Source of the DNA: Gadus chalcogrammus
Taxonomy: Eukaryota > Chordata > Actinopteri > Gadiformes > Gadidae
DNA length: 64,000 nt
Assembly (NCBI RefSeq): GCF_026213295.1
Contig: NC_079425.1
Location: forward strand, 15,642,623-15,706,622
Direction: 5' to 3'
Within the stretch, counting starts at the first letter, position 1. Each line of letters starts with the position of its first letter. Both the position numbers and the translations under genes were made by a program. Positions 1 to 35,240 of this stretch are shown piece after piece. Under the pieces are notes generated by a model, which searched no databases, had not been told where the DNA came from, and saw only the letters and a program-made list of their open reading frames with translations.

Positions 1-742
1 TACAAACAGGGTTTCTATGCATTCTATAGGTTCAGGTAGAATACATGCCAACACCCAGCACAAGACCTGCATGTCCAATCACATGTCTATTATTCAAAGA
101 CACTTTATGTTAGCCAAAACTTCCATCTAACCAGCACAATTTAGCAGACTTTATAGCCGCCTTGATGCAGCGATCACAGAGTTTAAGGACATTCCAAGCA
201 CGGCCATGGCACTAAAGCATTAATTTGCTGTAAGTTGCTGTTCATTTGCTGTAAGTTGTTCTTTTGACTCCACAGCATTCAAAAGCTTTCAAATGTTAGA
301 GGTGCGAGTTAGAGACAAATCGCCCTATTAAAACATAGGGGAAGGCCGTGATTATATTACGTTGGTTCACACCGCAATCCGGGGAGAGTGACTATAAAGT
401 CGATTTTAGAGGCAATGCGACAAGCCGAGGAGAGACTCTCATTCTGAGAGATTGAAAGTGTAGAGCTTCAGGAGCAGTTTGAGATAGGAACTTCAAGCCA
501 AAGAAACTTTGGCTGGACTCCCTGAAATCCGGGATTGTTGCCCACGATTGTTGTCCGGGATTGTCTCCTCCTCAAAGTTCCTTTCACCCAATTCCACCAC
601 GAGTCTCGTTGTGGAAGTACTGGGACTCCGAAAACGGCAACAATACCTTGCTCCTCCATTTCGTGGTTCAGTCTGTACTTCAGATTGATGTGGAGGTGGA
701 AGAACCGGACACGTCAGAGAACCCGACGCAGTCGTTTGAGAT

Positions 743-1011
743 TCAGAATATCATCCGGAGGCGCACACAGCTTTTGGCCGCGATAATATATATTATATTA
801 AATAGATATCGATATATAATATGATTTTATTTAGATATAGAGATCCATGAATCCCGCCAGAGAGTCATGGAGATATCGATATAAAATAGATATCGATATA
901 TAATATGATTTTATTTAGATATAGAGCTCCATGACTCCCGCTAGAGAGTGCTCTAGAATATTTACAGAACACGGCCGAAAGCTGGTTGCGCCTCCGGATG
1001 ATATTATGAAT
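743..1011. repeat. Inverted repeat enclosing a 70-bp direct duplication
   Basis: The arms 743-781 and 973-1011 are near-perfect reverse complements. They share the core CGCCTCCGGATGATATT. Between them an AT-rich unit containing GATATCGATATATAATATG occurs twice (about 792-862 and 885-952). This looks like a fold-back MITE whose centre was duplicated. It lies in the deeper megf11 intron. Confidence 0.6.
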
Positions 1012-5895
<4,884 letters not shown>

Positions 5896-6083
5896 CCTCC
5901 ACCACCTAACCCCCAGGTCTCCCTTCCTGTGATGGAGAGGGAGAAAGAGAGAGAGAAAAATATAAAAATATATTAAGTTGTGAGGCTGAGGCACAATCAC
6001 AGCATACAATCACAATTGGAGGAACGACAAACATTCCAAGTGCAACAAAGAACTGGAGACAGTGCATTCCCCTAATTGAGTAC

Positions 6084-7112
6084 TTAAAGGACAATTCCGG
6101 TATTTTGAACATTGGGCCCCCTTTCTGGTTTGTTTAGGATGAAATAGAGTGGGTGACACCGAAATTTGAACTATTAGTCCTTTCTCGGGTATTTGGCTCA
6201 TTTTGAATCGCTCCTGCCTGCTTCACAATGGTTTTCTGTGTGCATACACAAACCTGTCAACCCAGCAACCCTAAACGTTCGTTTTCAAAAATGTGCAAGT
6301 AACCGAGTGGTTAGTGGCATTCGTGAAGTTTAAAAAAAAATTATCGGCGCAATATATGGTTTACATCCGTGTTAGTTGCTAAATGGAACTATTTTTTCAG
6401 ATACCTCACAACCGCATATAAACTTCCGCACAAGGTCCCACTCCGTGCAGCACCTACTTTCGACTTCCGTCGGCATCTGCCTGCACTTCCCACAGGCACA
6501 CCACCCGCCCGTGATCCTGGGGACCGCTTCAGCCGGAGCTTCAGGCGCCTCCGTAGCCCTAGCCTCCATCTCACGTAGCTCCTCTTGGGTGAATTCTGGT
6601 TCAAAACGATATCCTCTGCCGTCAAACTCAAATCGAGTGCGTCCTCCAGAAGCCACCTTTCATAATCCATTTTCAGTGATTTTCTATGTGATTTTCCCTA
6701 ATCCGAGGTGCTCACGGTACAAGACTTCAAACCAACGTAAACAGCCCACCTTTCCGGTTCGGCGGAGTAATATCATCGTGCAGTAATGAGTCTTCCAACT
6801 GAAATCAACTGGCGATAAATGTGCAATAAAACACGACAGAAACCATATATTGCGCCGATAATTTTTTTTTCACGAATGCCACTAACCGCTCGGTTACATG
6901 CACATTTTTGAAAACTAACGTTTAGGGTTGCTGGTTTGACAGGTGTGTGTATGCACACAGACAACCATTGTGAAGCAGGCAGGAGCGATTCAAAATGAGC
7001 CAAATACCCGAGAAAGGACAATTAGTTCAAATTTCGGTGTCACCCACTCTATTTCATCCTAAACAAACCAGAAAGGGGGCTCAATGTTCGAAATACCGGA
7101 ATTGTCCTTTAA
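6084..7112. mobile_element. TTAA-flanked fold-back transposon with about 270-bp inverted repeats
   Basis: Each end has TTAA (6084-6087 and 7109-7112). Just inside, AGGACAATTCCGG mirrors CCGGAATTGTCCT. The two arms (about 6088-6362 and 6839-7108) stay reverse complementary over roughly 270 bp, including CGGGTATTTGGCTCATTTTG and GCGCAATATATGGTTT. A TTAA target duplication is the signature of piggyBac and Kolobok superfamilies. No transposase is visible, so the element is non-autonomous. The unique centre (6370-6790) carries the cysteine-rich reading frame listed separately. Confidence 0.85.
6372..6656 (-). pseudogene. P2X7 'ballast'-like cysteine-rich reading frame inside the fold-back element
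   Basis: An open frame of about 94 codons contains GGWCACGKCRQMPTEVESRC followed by CTEWD. The pattern W-C-x-C-G-x-C, then nine residues, then C-C resembles the zinc-binding cytoplasmic 'ballast' domain of P2X7 receptors, a domain I recall being common in fish transposon-linked proteins. It is preceded by the acidic stretch FTQEELREMEARATEAPEAP. The frame has no ATG: it is bounded upstream by an in-frame TGA. The only nearby ATG (6670, MDYERWLLEDALDLS) is in another frame, so a frameshift separates start and domain. I read it as a decayed element gene; no cellular role is claimed. Confidence 0.6.
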
Positions 7113-8128
7113 AGGAATGTTTTTTTTTTTATATAATAAAGGTACATAGGGTAAAACTGAGTACGAGTGGTTGATAGCAGGCGGGAAGAAAGAAAAATAG
7201 TAATTAGTTGCTGTTAGTGCCCTGGATAAAGACATAATAACCCTGAAATAAGGACATTTTCCCTTCAGGAAAACCCAATCAAAAATAATTTGTTTACAAC
7301 GACAAAGAAAAAGTAAAACTACTAGTTCTAAATACATATTAAAGAGTTATAGTTTAATAGAGATTAAAGGCATGCATCATTTTATCAACAGCGAAAATTT
7401 GACAAAATTAGACAATATGATTAAATATAAGAATTGAAAGTAAATCGAATTATATGATTTTTAACTCATGTCACATGGGATTCTGTGAATTCAACGGGAT
7501 GTGAAAACCCCTGCAAACAGTTAGGATGCCGAAGGTGTTTTTATGTAACGTCTGCATGTGAGTAAGGTGAGTATTGTTTATGTAAAAAACATGCACCTGC
7601 CTTCAAGTGTTCTTATTGTGTGGTGTAATAGATACCGAAGGAGCATCCATTATTATGTTACCATTTCATTGTTGATTTTACACAAATTAAATTAAAAAGA
7701 GTTAAGAGTTAAGCAACAATCAGAGTTAAAGGTACAATATGTGACATTGATATCAAGCATTTAAAATGGGTACTGAAGCCCAAATTCACAATATTGGAAC
7801 TAGTGCAGGTTTCCAGGTTGAGGGCACTGAACGAACACAAGCACATGATGAGCCGAGAGAAACATTATAATTTTAGAAGAGCGCAGTTATTATATTTTGA
7901 CATCACAAGCGATAACGAGGCACTGACACTGTACGTTGTTAAACTTGTATAATGTATACGTTTGGAAGTTAATATTTTTTGCAAATTATAAACCAGCCTT
8001 TGTGGCGTCTGGCTTAAAATCCTTCTTGGCTCTTCGCTGTTTTTCAAGATTTACAAGTGTTTTAGCAGAGGTCTGGTCCCGGGGCTTTTTCGGAAGACAA
8101 CAAAGCTTTTTGGGTTGGGTAGACTCTA
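7113..8128. other. AT-rich spacer, nothing recognised
   Basis: I see no exon, RNA gene or clear repeat ends. The base composition is AT-rich with short simple runs. Confidence 0.5.
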
Positions 8129-8747
8129 AGGCCCCGTCCACACGAAGCCGATTTCATGGCGAAACCGCAAAGGTCTTGTACGGTTCGGCCTTCCGTCCAC
8201 ACGAAGCCGGCGAATCCGCTGACCGAAACCGCAAACTTCTGAAACCACCCTCGGAGGTGGTTTCAAATCTATCCGGTTTCGTTTTGGTTTCGTGTGGACG
8301 CCTGAAACCGACTGAAACCGCAAACCATGACGTCATCGCCCCACCCCTCGACCTCCTAGCCAATGGCTCTTAAGCCCGCGGAGTCTCAGAAATCACAACA
8401 AAAAATATGATGGCGGACTACAAGCTTGTAATCGTTCTGCAGCATATCATGTCCCTTGTTGGGTTGCTAAGCCATTATTTATTGAGAATCTAGTTTGCCA
8501 TCGTAGAAGAGCTGTTTGTTTGTGTTGTGAGTGGTTCGGGGGCCAGCCTTTATGCGCATGCTCGCCTCTTCTTCTTCTGGATTTGTGTACCAGAAGCAGC
8601 GCCCCTTATGGGCCTGGAATGTTTACTACAGCGTTTCTACAGATCTATCCGGTTTCGCTTGGCTTCGTCTTTACGGAGATACTTCGAAACCGGATAGATC
8701 GAAACCGTAACGGTTTCGCCCGTTTCGGCTTCGTGTGGACGGGGCCT
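8129..8747. mobile_element. hAT-like MITE (AGGCCCCGTCCACACGAAGC termini)
   Basis: The left end AGGCCCCGTCCACACGAAGC is the exact reverse complement of the right end GCTTCGTGTGGACGGGGCCT. Subterminal GAAACCG/CGGTTTC motifs are repeated many times in both orientations, a common feature of hAT MITEs. There is no transposase. Confidence 0.8.
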
Positions 8748-8884
8748 AATACAATCTCAGTTGAAGTTTGCTTGCTTGCTTTCAGGGGTGCAGCACAAAT
8801 TTTTTTATTTCAGGAAACCCAGGGTACTCCGAGAATTTTCAAAAGAGAACATTATGGCTGTAGCTTTGTTGTCGGCTAAGCTTA

Positions 8885-9051
8885 TTATTAGGGGTCCTAC
8901 AAAAAAACGTAGGAACCCTGTTGTAATCGTTATTATTATTATTATGAAGGGTCCTACAAAACCATAGGAACCCTACTATAATCGTTATTATTTTTATTAT
9001 AAGGGGTCCTACGAAACCGTTGGAAACCTATTGTAATCGTTAGTAATATTA
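8885..9051. repeat. Tandem array of about 57-bp units (GGGTCCTAC ... GGAACCCT)
   Basis: Three successive units each contain GGGTCCTAC, a spacer, GGAACCCT or a variant, then TAATCGTTATTATTATTATT. Each unit is a short hairpin. A diverged half unit (GTAGGAACCCGATTCTAATC) recurs at about 9486, with a second array between the two. Confidence 0.8.
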
Positions 9052-9327
9052 TTAGTGTGGTTGCTACTGCAAGCACATCTACTTTTCTTCTTCATTTGTC
9101 TTTATTCTGTTTGCCTGTTCTTTGTGCGGTTAACTGCTCCTGCCTACGCTCCTGAATACTTTCAGCTACAGAAACCATTCAACTATCAAAACGTCCAGCT
9201 CTTTAACGACATGATGGCTGTCTCTCAGCGTTTTTTTCAACTCCTTCAACTTTAACCATTACGCTTTTTCAGCTTTTTCTTTTTTTTCCCGGCAAATTTG
9301 ACCTCTTTTTAAGATGTTCAGGCAGTG

Positions 9328-9422
9328 TTGACGGTAGCGTTGACGTAGTGTTGACGTTAGCGGTGACATTAGCTGTGACATTAGCTGTGACATCAGCGCT
9401 AACGGTAGCGTTGACGTTAGAA
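9328..9422. repeat. Degenerate 12-bp tandem repeat (GCGTTGACGTTA-like)
   Basis: Repeats of GTAGCGTTGAC, GTTAGCGGTGAC and ATTAGCTGTGAC follow each other with a period of about 12 bp. Unlike the surroundings it is purine/pyrimidine balanced, and it sits between two parts of the GGGTCCTAC repeat family. Confidence 0.65.
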
Positions 9423-9510
9423 TTTTAGCAACCACACTCTCGCAGTTCGTTCGGGCAAAACGCATTCTAGTTATTCTTTTTTTATGATGTAGGAACCCGA
9501 TTCTAATCGT

Positions 9511-9991
9511 ATTGTATAAATTGGCAGGCTTTTAGAACTCGTAAAATGAGTTAGGGATGACAAGGATGGGCCAGAATCAACTATAGGTGGCGCTATAATA
9601 TGCATTTTTAAGTGCAAAATACTAAACTTGAAACTTATTATACATGCACCATTCGTCATTATGAACAACTTTCAGAGTCTGACACATTTGGTCAGATCAT
9701 TTAGACTTAATGCAATGGATACAACTCAACCAAACACCCACACTCCAAAAGATTTCGTGCCCGAACTGGGAAAAGCTGCAAACTCGGCACACATGTACCA
9801 GGTGACTGTGGGAGTATATGGTGTGAAATTCATAGAAAGAATGTTAGACAGCAGGGATATCCATTCTAAAAGTTAAATGATTGAATATCTCCGATGTTTA
9901 AACAGCTCTAACATTGCGTCAGAAAAACGTAGGCTACAAAGGGTATTTTCCATAGTATACCAATGGTAAATTTCAAGTCTATTTCTGAAAA
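9511..9991. other. Spacer with an 82-codon open frame of no known family
   Basis: One plus-strand frame (9628-9876) is open for 82 codons. I recognise no domain in it and would not call it a gene. Confidence 0.3.
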
Positions 9992-10097
9992 TAAGGCCCA
10001 ATCCCATTTCGACCCCTTACCCTTTCCCCTTACCCCTTCAAAACAAGGGGGAGGGGTAAGGGGAAGGGGTAAGGGGTAGAAATGGGATTGGGCCTTA
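9992..10097. mobile_element. Hairpin MITE, copy 1 (TAAGGCCCAATCCCATTTC)
   Basis: A 106-bp near-perfect palindrome. TAAGGCCCAATCCCATTTC mirrors GAAATGGGATTGGGCCTTA, and both arms continue through CCCCTTACCCCTT-type polypyrimidine blocks. A sister copy lies at 11983. Confidence 0.85.
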
Positions 10098-10464
10098 CAC
10101 AAATGGATAGATTTCTCCGATGGAAATTCAGCTATGCAATTGTTATGTTAAAACATCTGTTTTAATTTCAGTCCTGCTGCTCTAAGGGTGTGAGCTCTAA
10201 CAGATCCTTCCAGAGGTCAACCGTTGAGGGCTCCACTATCTCAATATTATTGCTTGGTAAAGGCGGTTTTCCATGTTATCACAGTCTACAGCGTGCCTGA
10301 GCTACGACTTATTTCATTACTGCAGAAAATGACGTCTTACACACCAAATAGCAGGATAACGGATGGCTACTCTGTATTTGTGTGTGTGGGGTTGTATGTG
10401 TGTGTGTGTGTGTGTGACTGCACATCGGTTTGGTGTATGTGTTCATCTTTTCGTGTGTGTGTAT

Positions 10465-10576
<112 letters not shown>

Positions 10577-11411
10577 ACAAAGATGTGTTTGGAACTAGTT
10601 CTGTTTTATATGAATATCGAGTCACTGGGACAGAAAATCAATAGAAATACCGTTATTGTTCATGAATGATCTTTCTCAAGGCCTGTCCAATGTCTCAGAA
10701 CAACAAGGCTGTTTAGTGCTGTCAGATTTGGCTGAGGATGTCCCTGGCTCATAATACACTGTGAACATATGTGGGGAAACCAGATGGTTCACTCGATTTA
10801 CTACAACAATTACATTAGACTCAATCATCTGGATCCAAATAAGTAGTTATTAATGCATGAAAGATGTCTCCAAAAACCAAACATTTATCCATTGCATGGA
10901 AAAGATGAAATTACAACATTTTATTGACTTCTTAAGAAGCGGAAGCATGACACTGGATTGAAAAGATTTGATTTTGGGGGGGGGGGGGGCTGGGGATCGG
11001 GGGTCAGTTTATGACATTATCTTACTTGCAGCACAACACAAATGATATTGAATATTGTGCAGAATTCTTTCAGTAACAACTACCTTACTGTCTATCCCAT
11101 GATTTAGACATCAATTTTGACCGTGCAGGGGTTGTAGCCAATTTGACCGACCATGGTCAATTGTGTTTCCCTACACACATCTGAAGTTTATTTAATTCTG
11201 GTGCTTAAAAAACACAATAATACCGGAATAAAGAATCTAAAATTGTTATTATTGAGAGACCAATAATTTAGATTGGTCATGCCTGTATATGATATAAAGT
11301 CGATAGATATACCCTTGCATAGCGAGTTTGCAGTCTTAACATTTACATTGATAGAATTAAAATATAGATAATAATAATTATTATAATAATAATTATTATT
11401 ATTTAGAATCC

Positions 11412-11637
11412 TATTTTATAGTTAGTTAACTTATTCATGGTAAGAGAATCAGAATAGGCAAACAATGTTGCAAAAATTACTACAAAGTTCATGTAGCTTC
11501 AGTTCAATTGTACTGATAATTATTTTAATAGTTAGTTAACTTATTCATGGTAAGAGAATCAGAATAGGCAAACAATGTGACAAAATTACTACAAAGTTCA
11601 TGTAGCTTCAGTTCAATTGTACTGATAATTATTTTCA
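11412..11637. repeat. Tandem duplication of about 114 bp
   Basis: The block beginning TTTTATAGTTAGTTAACTTA and ending in GTACTGATAATTATTTT is present twice in a row with only a few differences, so the duplication is recent. Confidence 0.9.
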
Positions 11638-11747
11638 AACACAGAATGGACATCAATGGAGAGAAACAAGTTATATTGCCTCGAGCACTATCAGCTGCAC
11701 AGAATTAATTGCCAATATATTCCACCGGAAAGATTTTGCAATCTTAG

Positions 11748-11860
11748 GCCCTTTTTACACGGCGACCCTTGCGGGTGAAAACGACAAAATATTTAATCAG
11801 ATGTGCCTTTCGTTTAGACGGCTGCAGCGTTTTCGGGGCTTAAAAACGCAAAAAAAGTTA
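11748..11860. mobile_element. Left end of a hAT-like element (truncated)
   Basis: TTAGGCCCTTTTTACACGGC is followed by GCGTTTTCGGGGCTTAAAAA. This resembles the subterminal part of a fish hAT MITE. I cannot find the matching right end, so it is called truncated. Confidence 0.4.
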
Positions 11861-11982
11861 AACCACCCTCCAGAGTGGAAATCTTAAAAACATCCAATCT
11901 CTGCTCTCCAACCGCAGGTTCAGAGTTCACCTTGGACAGAACAAGAGTGAATGGAGAAGGCAGAAGAACAGGCTCCCGCTTT

Positions 11983-12108
11983 AGGCCCAATCCCATTTCT
12001 ACCCCTTACCCCTTCCCCCTCCCCCTTGTTTTGAAGGGGTAAGGGGAAGGGGTAAGGGGAAGGGGGAGGGGTAAGGGGAAGGGGTAAGGGGTAGAATGGG
12101 ATTGGGTT
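11983..12108. mobile_element. Hairpin MITE, copy 2, inserted in a LINE fragment
   Basis: The same family as 9992-10097: AGGCCCAATCCCATTTCTAC mirrors GTAGAATGGGATTGGGTT. This copy has an extra CCCCTTCCCC block. Its right edge abuts a reverse-transcriptase fossil. Confidence 0.85.
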
Positions 12109-12109
12109 A

Positions 12110-12184
12110 GTTTTAGCCCCAACCCTGTTCAACCTCTACACAAATGACCTACCCACCACCAAATCCCGCAAATTCTTGGCTAAA
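12110..12184 (+). pseudogene. LINE reverse-transcriptase fragment
   Basis: The frame reads VLAPTLFNLYTNDLPTTKSRKF, the conserved non-LTR reverse-transcriptase stretch just before the catalytic YADD box. The reading breaks where YADD should start (LAKG instead). Only about 25 codons survive and no left part is seen beyond the MITE. Confidence 0.65.
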
Positions 12185-12377
12185 GGTCTTTGCATTCGCT
12201 AAATAATTAAAATAATGCGAAATTGTGCTCTGTTCTGCTCTCACTGGCTCTCGTTGCGTACGCGTTTGCAGTACATGAAAACCTCAACAAGTATGTGGGA
12301 TTATTTCCATCAGTCGGACACTCAGGTTGCCCTAGCACCTGATAAGTATCCAGGAGTCATTTCAGCAGTTAAGCCAA

Positions 12378-12560
12378 ATAATCACAGGTAATGTAAGTTA
12401 ATATATATAATAATACAAATAATAAATAATATAATAATTATAATAATTAATATAATTAATAATTAATAATAATAATAATAATAAAAGCTACATGGTCTAA
12501 TTATAATATCATCACTAAATATTATTATATTTATATAATATATATTTAATATTTTTTAAT
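12378..12560. repeat. AT-only low-complexity tract
   Basis: Long stretches of AATAAT/ATTATA with almost no G or C. Confidence 0.8.
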
Positions 12561-12859
12561 TTAATATTAAACTAATGCATTTCATTCTGAAGATTGTTTT
12601 CGACTTCTGAAGGCGGGGCGGGCTGCGCAGAGCCCGTTTTGTTTAAAGTTATTTAAGCAATAGACCTTGGGTCTCTTTTATATCAAAGAGGGTCTCAAAG
12701 GACGCACACGATTATCAACTTGGGGGTTCCAGCCGTACAGGCAAGGTTCACACAGCATTACCAAATGCTCCATTGAAACACATTGGCAACAAGCCGTTGA
12801 TAGAAACGGATCAACTAAATAAGTTGACCAGAGATAGAAACTTGGCCATTAGAACTCTT

Positions 12860-13140
12860 TCAGCTCCGTTTGGCCATGGACTGGGGGTGGTATCCCGAGG
12901 ACAGGCTGACGGTGGCCCCTAAGAGCGAGCAGATCTCCCTCCAGAAGACTTAGGCGAACTGGTGGCCCCGGTCAGAGACCACGTCAACCAGCATGCCATG
13001 GAGCTGGATGAAGTGGGTCAGCAGCAACTGGGCAGTCTCCTTGGCTGATGGGAGCTTTGGTACTGGCAAGAAGTGGGCCATCTTGCTGAAGCGGTCTACC
13101 ACCATCAGTATGGTGGTGTTGCCGCTGATAGATGGCTTCC
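12860..13140 (-). pseudogene. Ty3/gypsy integrase core fragment (broken)
   Basis: The minus strand from about 13139 reads [40 protein letters not shown] and [13 protein letters not shown], the rve integrase core of fish Ty3/gypsy retrotransposons. It holds the first two catalytic aspartates (VVDRFSKM and VSDRG). After HQFA an in-frame TAA occurs, then VFWREICSLLGATVSLSSGY and HPQSMAKRS before another stop. The third acidic residue region (normally NGQTE) is degraded. No LTRs or gag-pol context remain. Confidence 0.85.
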
Positions 13141-22530
<9,390 letters not shown>

Positions 22531-22621
22531 CCCCCCCCCCCCCCCCCCAATATAAATGAATTCAAAATAAATTATGAAATTGAAAATATATATTTATAGA
22601 CCCCCCCCCCCCCCCCCCCCC
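22531..22621. repeat. Pair of poly-C tracts
   Basis: Two runs of about 19-20 C (22531-22549 and about 22602-22621) are separated by about 52 bp of AT-rich DNA. Long C runs of this type can form i-motif or G-quadruplex structures. Confidence 0.9.
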
Positions 22622-23057
22622 AGGTGAACCGTTAATGGCTATTTTTTTTATATAGTCTTACGTTGGTGATGTCCCCTCTAAATTCCAGGTTTGTGGTAGG
22701 TCTACCCTTGCTTTCCCTGAGAGCTCAAATGTCCACTCGATGGGGCTTTTTAGCTGTAAACACGTGATAAATAAATTAGGTGCGATTATAATGTCACTTT
22801 TGTCCCACCGATGTTTTACTCCGGTTTGGAAGTTGAAACAGCATAATCACGGCGTCAGGAAGGTAGGCTATTTGGCATGCAGGCTTATTGAATACATCTA
22901 TAAATAACATTTTGAACGAGTAAGAACATTCTTTCTTTCAATTATGTTTTTCGTTTTGAATCTTATCTATCGTATTTGGAGGCATTGGAACAAGTATTCC
23001 ATAATAAATATTAATTAGATTCTAGAAGAGTTCTAAACACATCTGTGGGAAATACAT

Positions 23058-23071
23058 AGGAAGTGACGTCA
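23058..23071 (+). promoter_or_regulatory. Composite ETS/CRE site upstream of dis3l
   Basis: AGGAAGTGACGTCA combines an ETS core (GGAA) with a perfect CRE (TGACGTCA, 23064-23071). It lies 108 bp before the dis3l ATG. Such sites are typical of TATA-less housekeeping promoters. Confidence 0.6.
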
Positions 23072-23178
23072 GAGGATCTCCTCAGTTCCAAATAGCTGCA
23101 TATCCGCCGCGAATCTTGTTTACTATTACCGCTAACAATTTAAAACAGAAAACTGCCTTTACCTGACCACATGAAAAG

Positions 23179-34312
<11,134 letters not shown>

Positions 34313-34680
34313 AAGACACTCACCCAGGTCATATTTACTTGGTTGTACAGTTGAAAAACTTTGCTTTTTATATCAGAGTATATTAATTGGTATGAAAGTG
34401 ATCGCTTATCAGCACTATAAATTTCTTTGCTTTTGAACTACAGCTTTTTCTATATTTTACTATTTTTACCTATTTTCCTAAATTAAAAAAGGAGTCAGTT
34501 ACCAAGTTTCTGGCTATTTCAATTGTGTTTGAGATTAGTATCGGGGAAAATTGACTGGAGGGATTGATATTGGGCCTAGTACATCGGTATTCTGTATACA
34601 TTGTAAATCTATTTTTCGATTACCTTTTGTACAGATGTTTTCATTTACATTTATTGTCAGAAATCCAATTTTTAAATAAC

Positions 34681-34746
34681 ATTAAAGATTAGTTTACCTA
34701 ATCAAGCAGAGTTTATTAACTACACCCATTTATAGAAATGAATAAA
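34681..34746 (+). promoter_or_regulatory. Candidate dis3l polyadenylation signals
   Basis: ATTAAA at 34681-34686 and AATAAA at 34741-34746 lie 370-430 bp after the stop codon. Confidence 0.45.
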
Positions 34747-35240
34747 AAGGTTTCATCTTGGGAATGGAATAGCATAATGTTGCATGTTCTGTCACACTAT
34801 ACAAGGCAAAACAAACACTCCTTTTTTGGTGTGACGACCAAATACGGATTAGCCCCAATAGGCTAATGCAGTGCTGAAACAATGTCAAAAAATGCAAATG
34901 TTGAACAAACGTGAACAAGGTACGGCAGCTGTAACAAATCTTAAATCTTAAATAAGTCACACAAAGCCTACAACAGGCGTCCACTTTAGTTTTAATTAAA
35001 ATGTAATATTTGGGAAAAAATATCCAATTAAAACCAACTTTGAGAATAAGTTAGTGACTCCTGCACATATTAACTAAGGACCACTTTAGGACACAATGTA
35101 CAGTGTGGTTTGCATGTCCAAAACAGAAGACAAGCTTTCAAATAAACCAAGAACACAATGGAGACCTGCACTGTGCAAGCGTGCACGGGAAAAGTGAACG
35201 GCTGTCAAGTTTACTCCCGGGCTGGCTGGGCTCTACTCCC

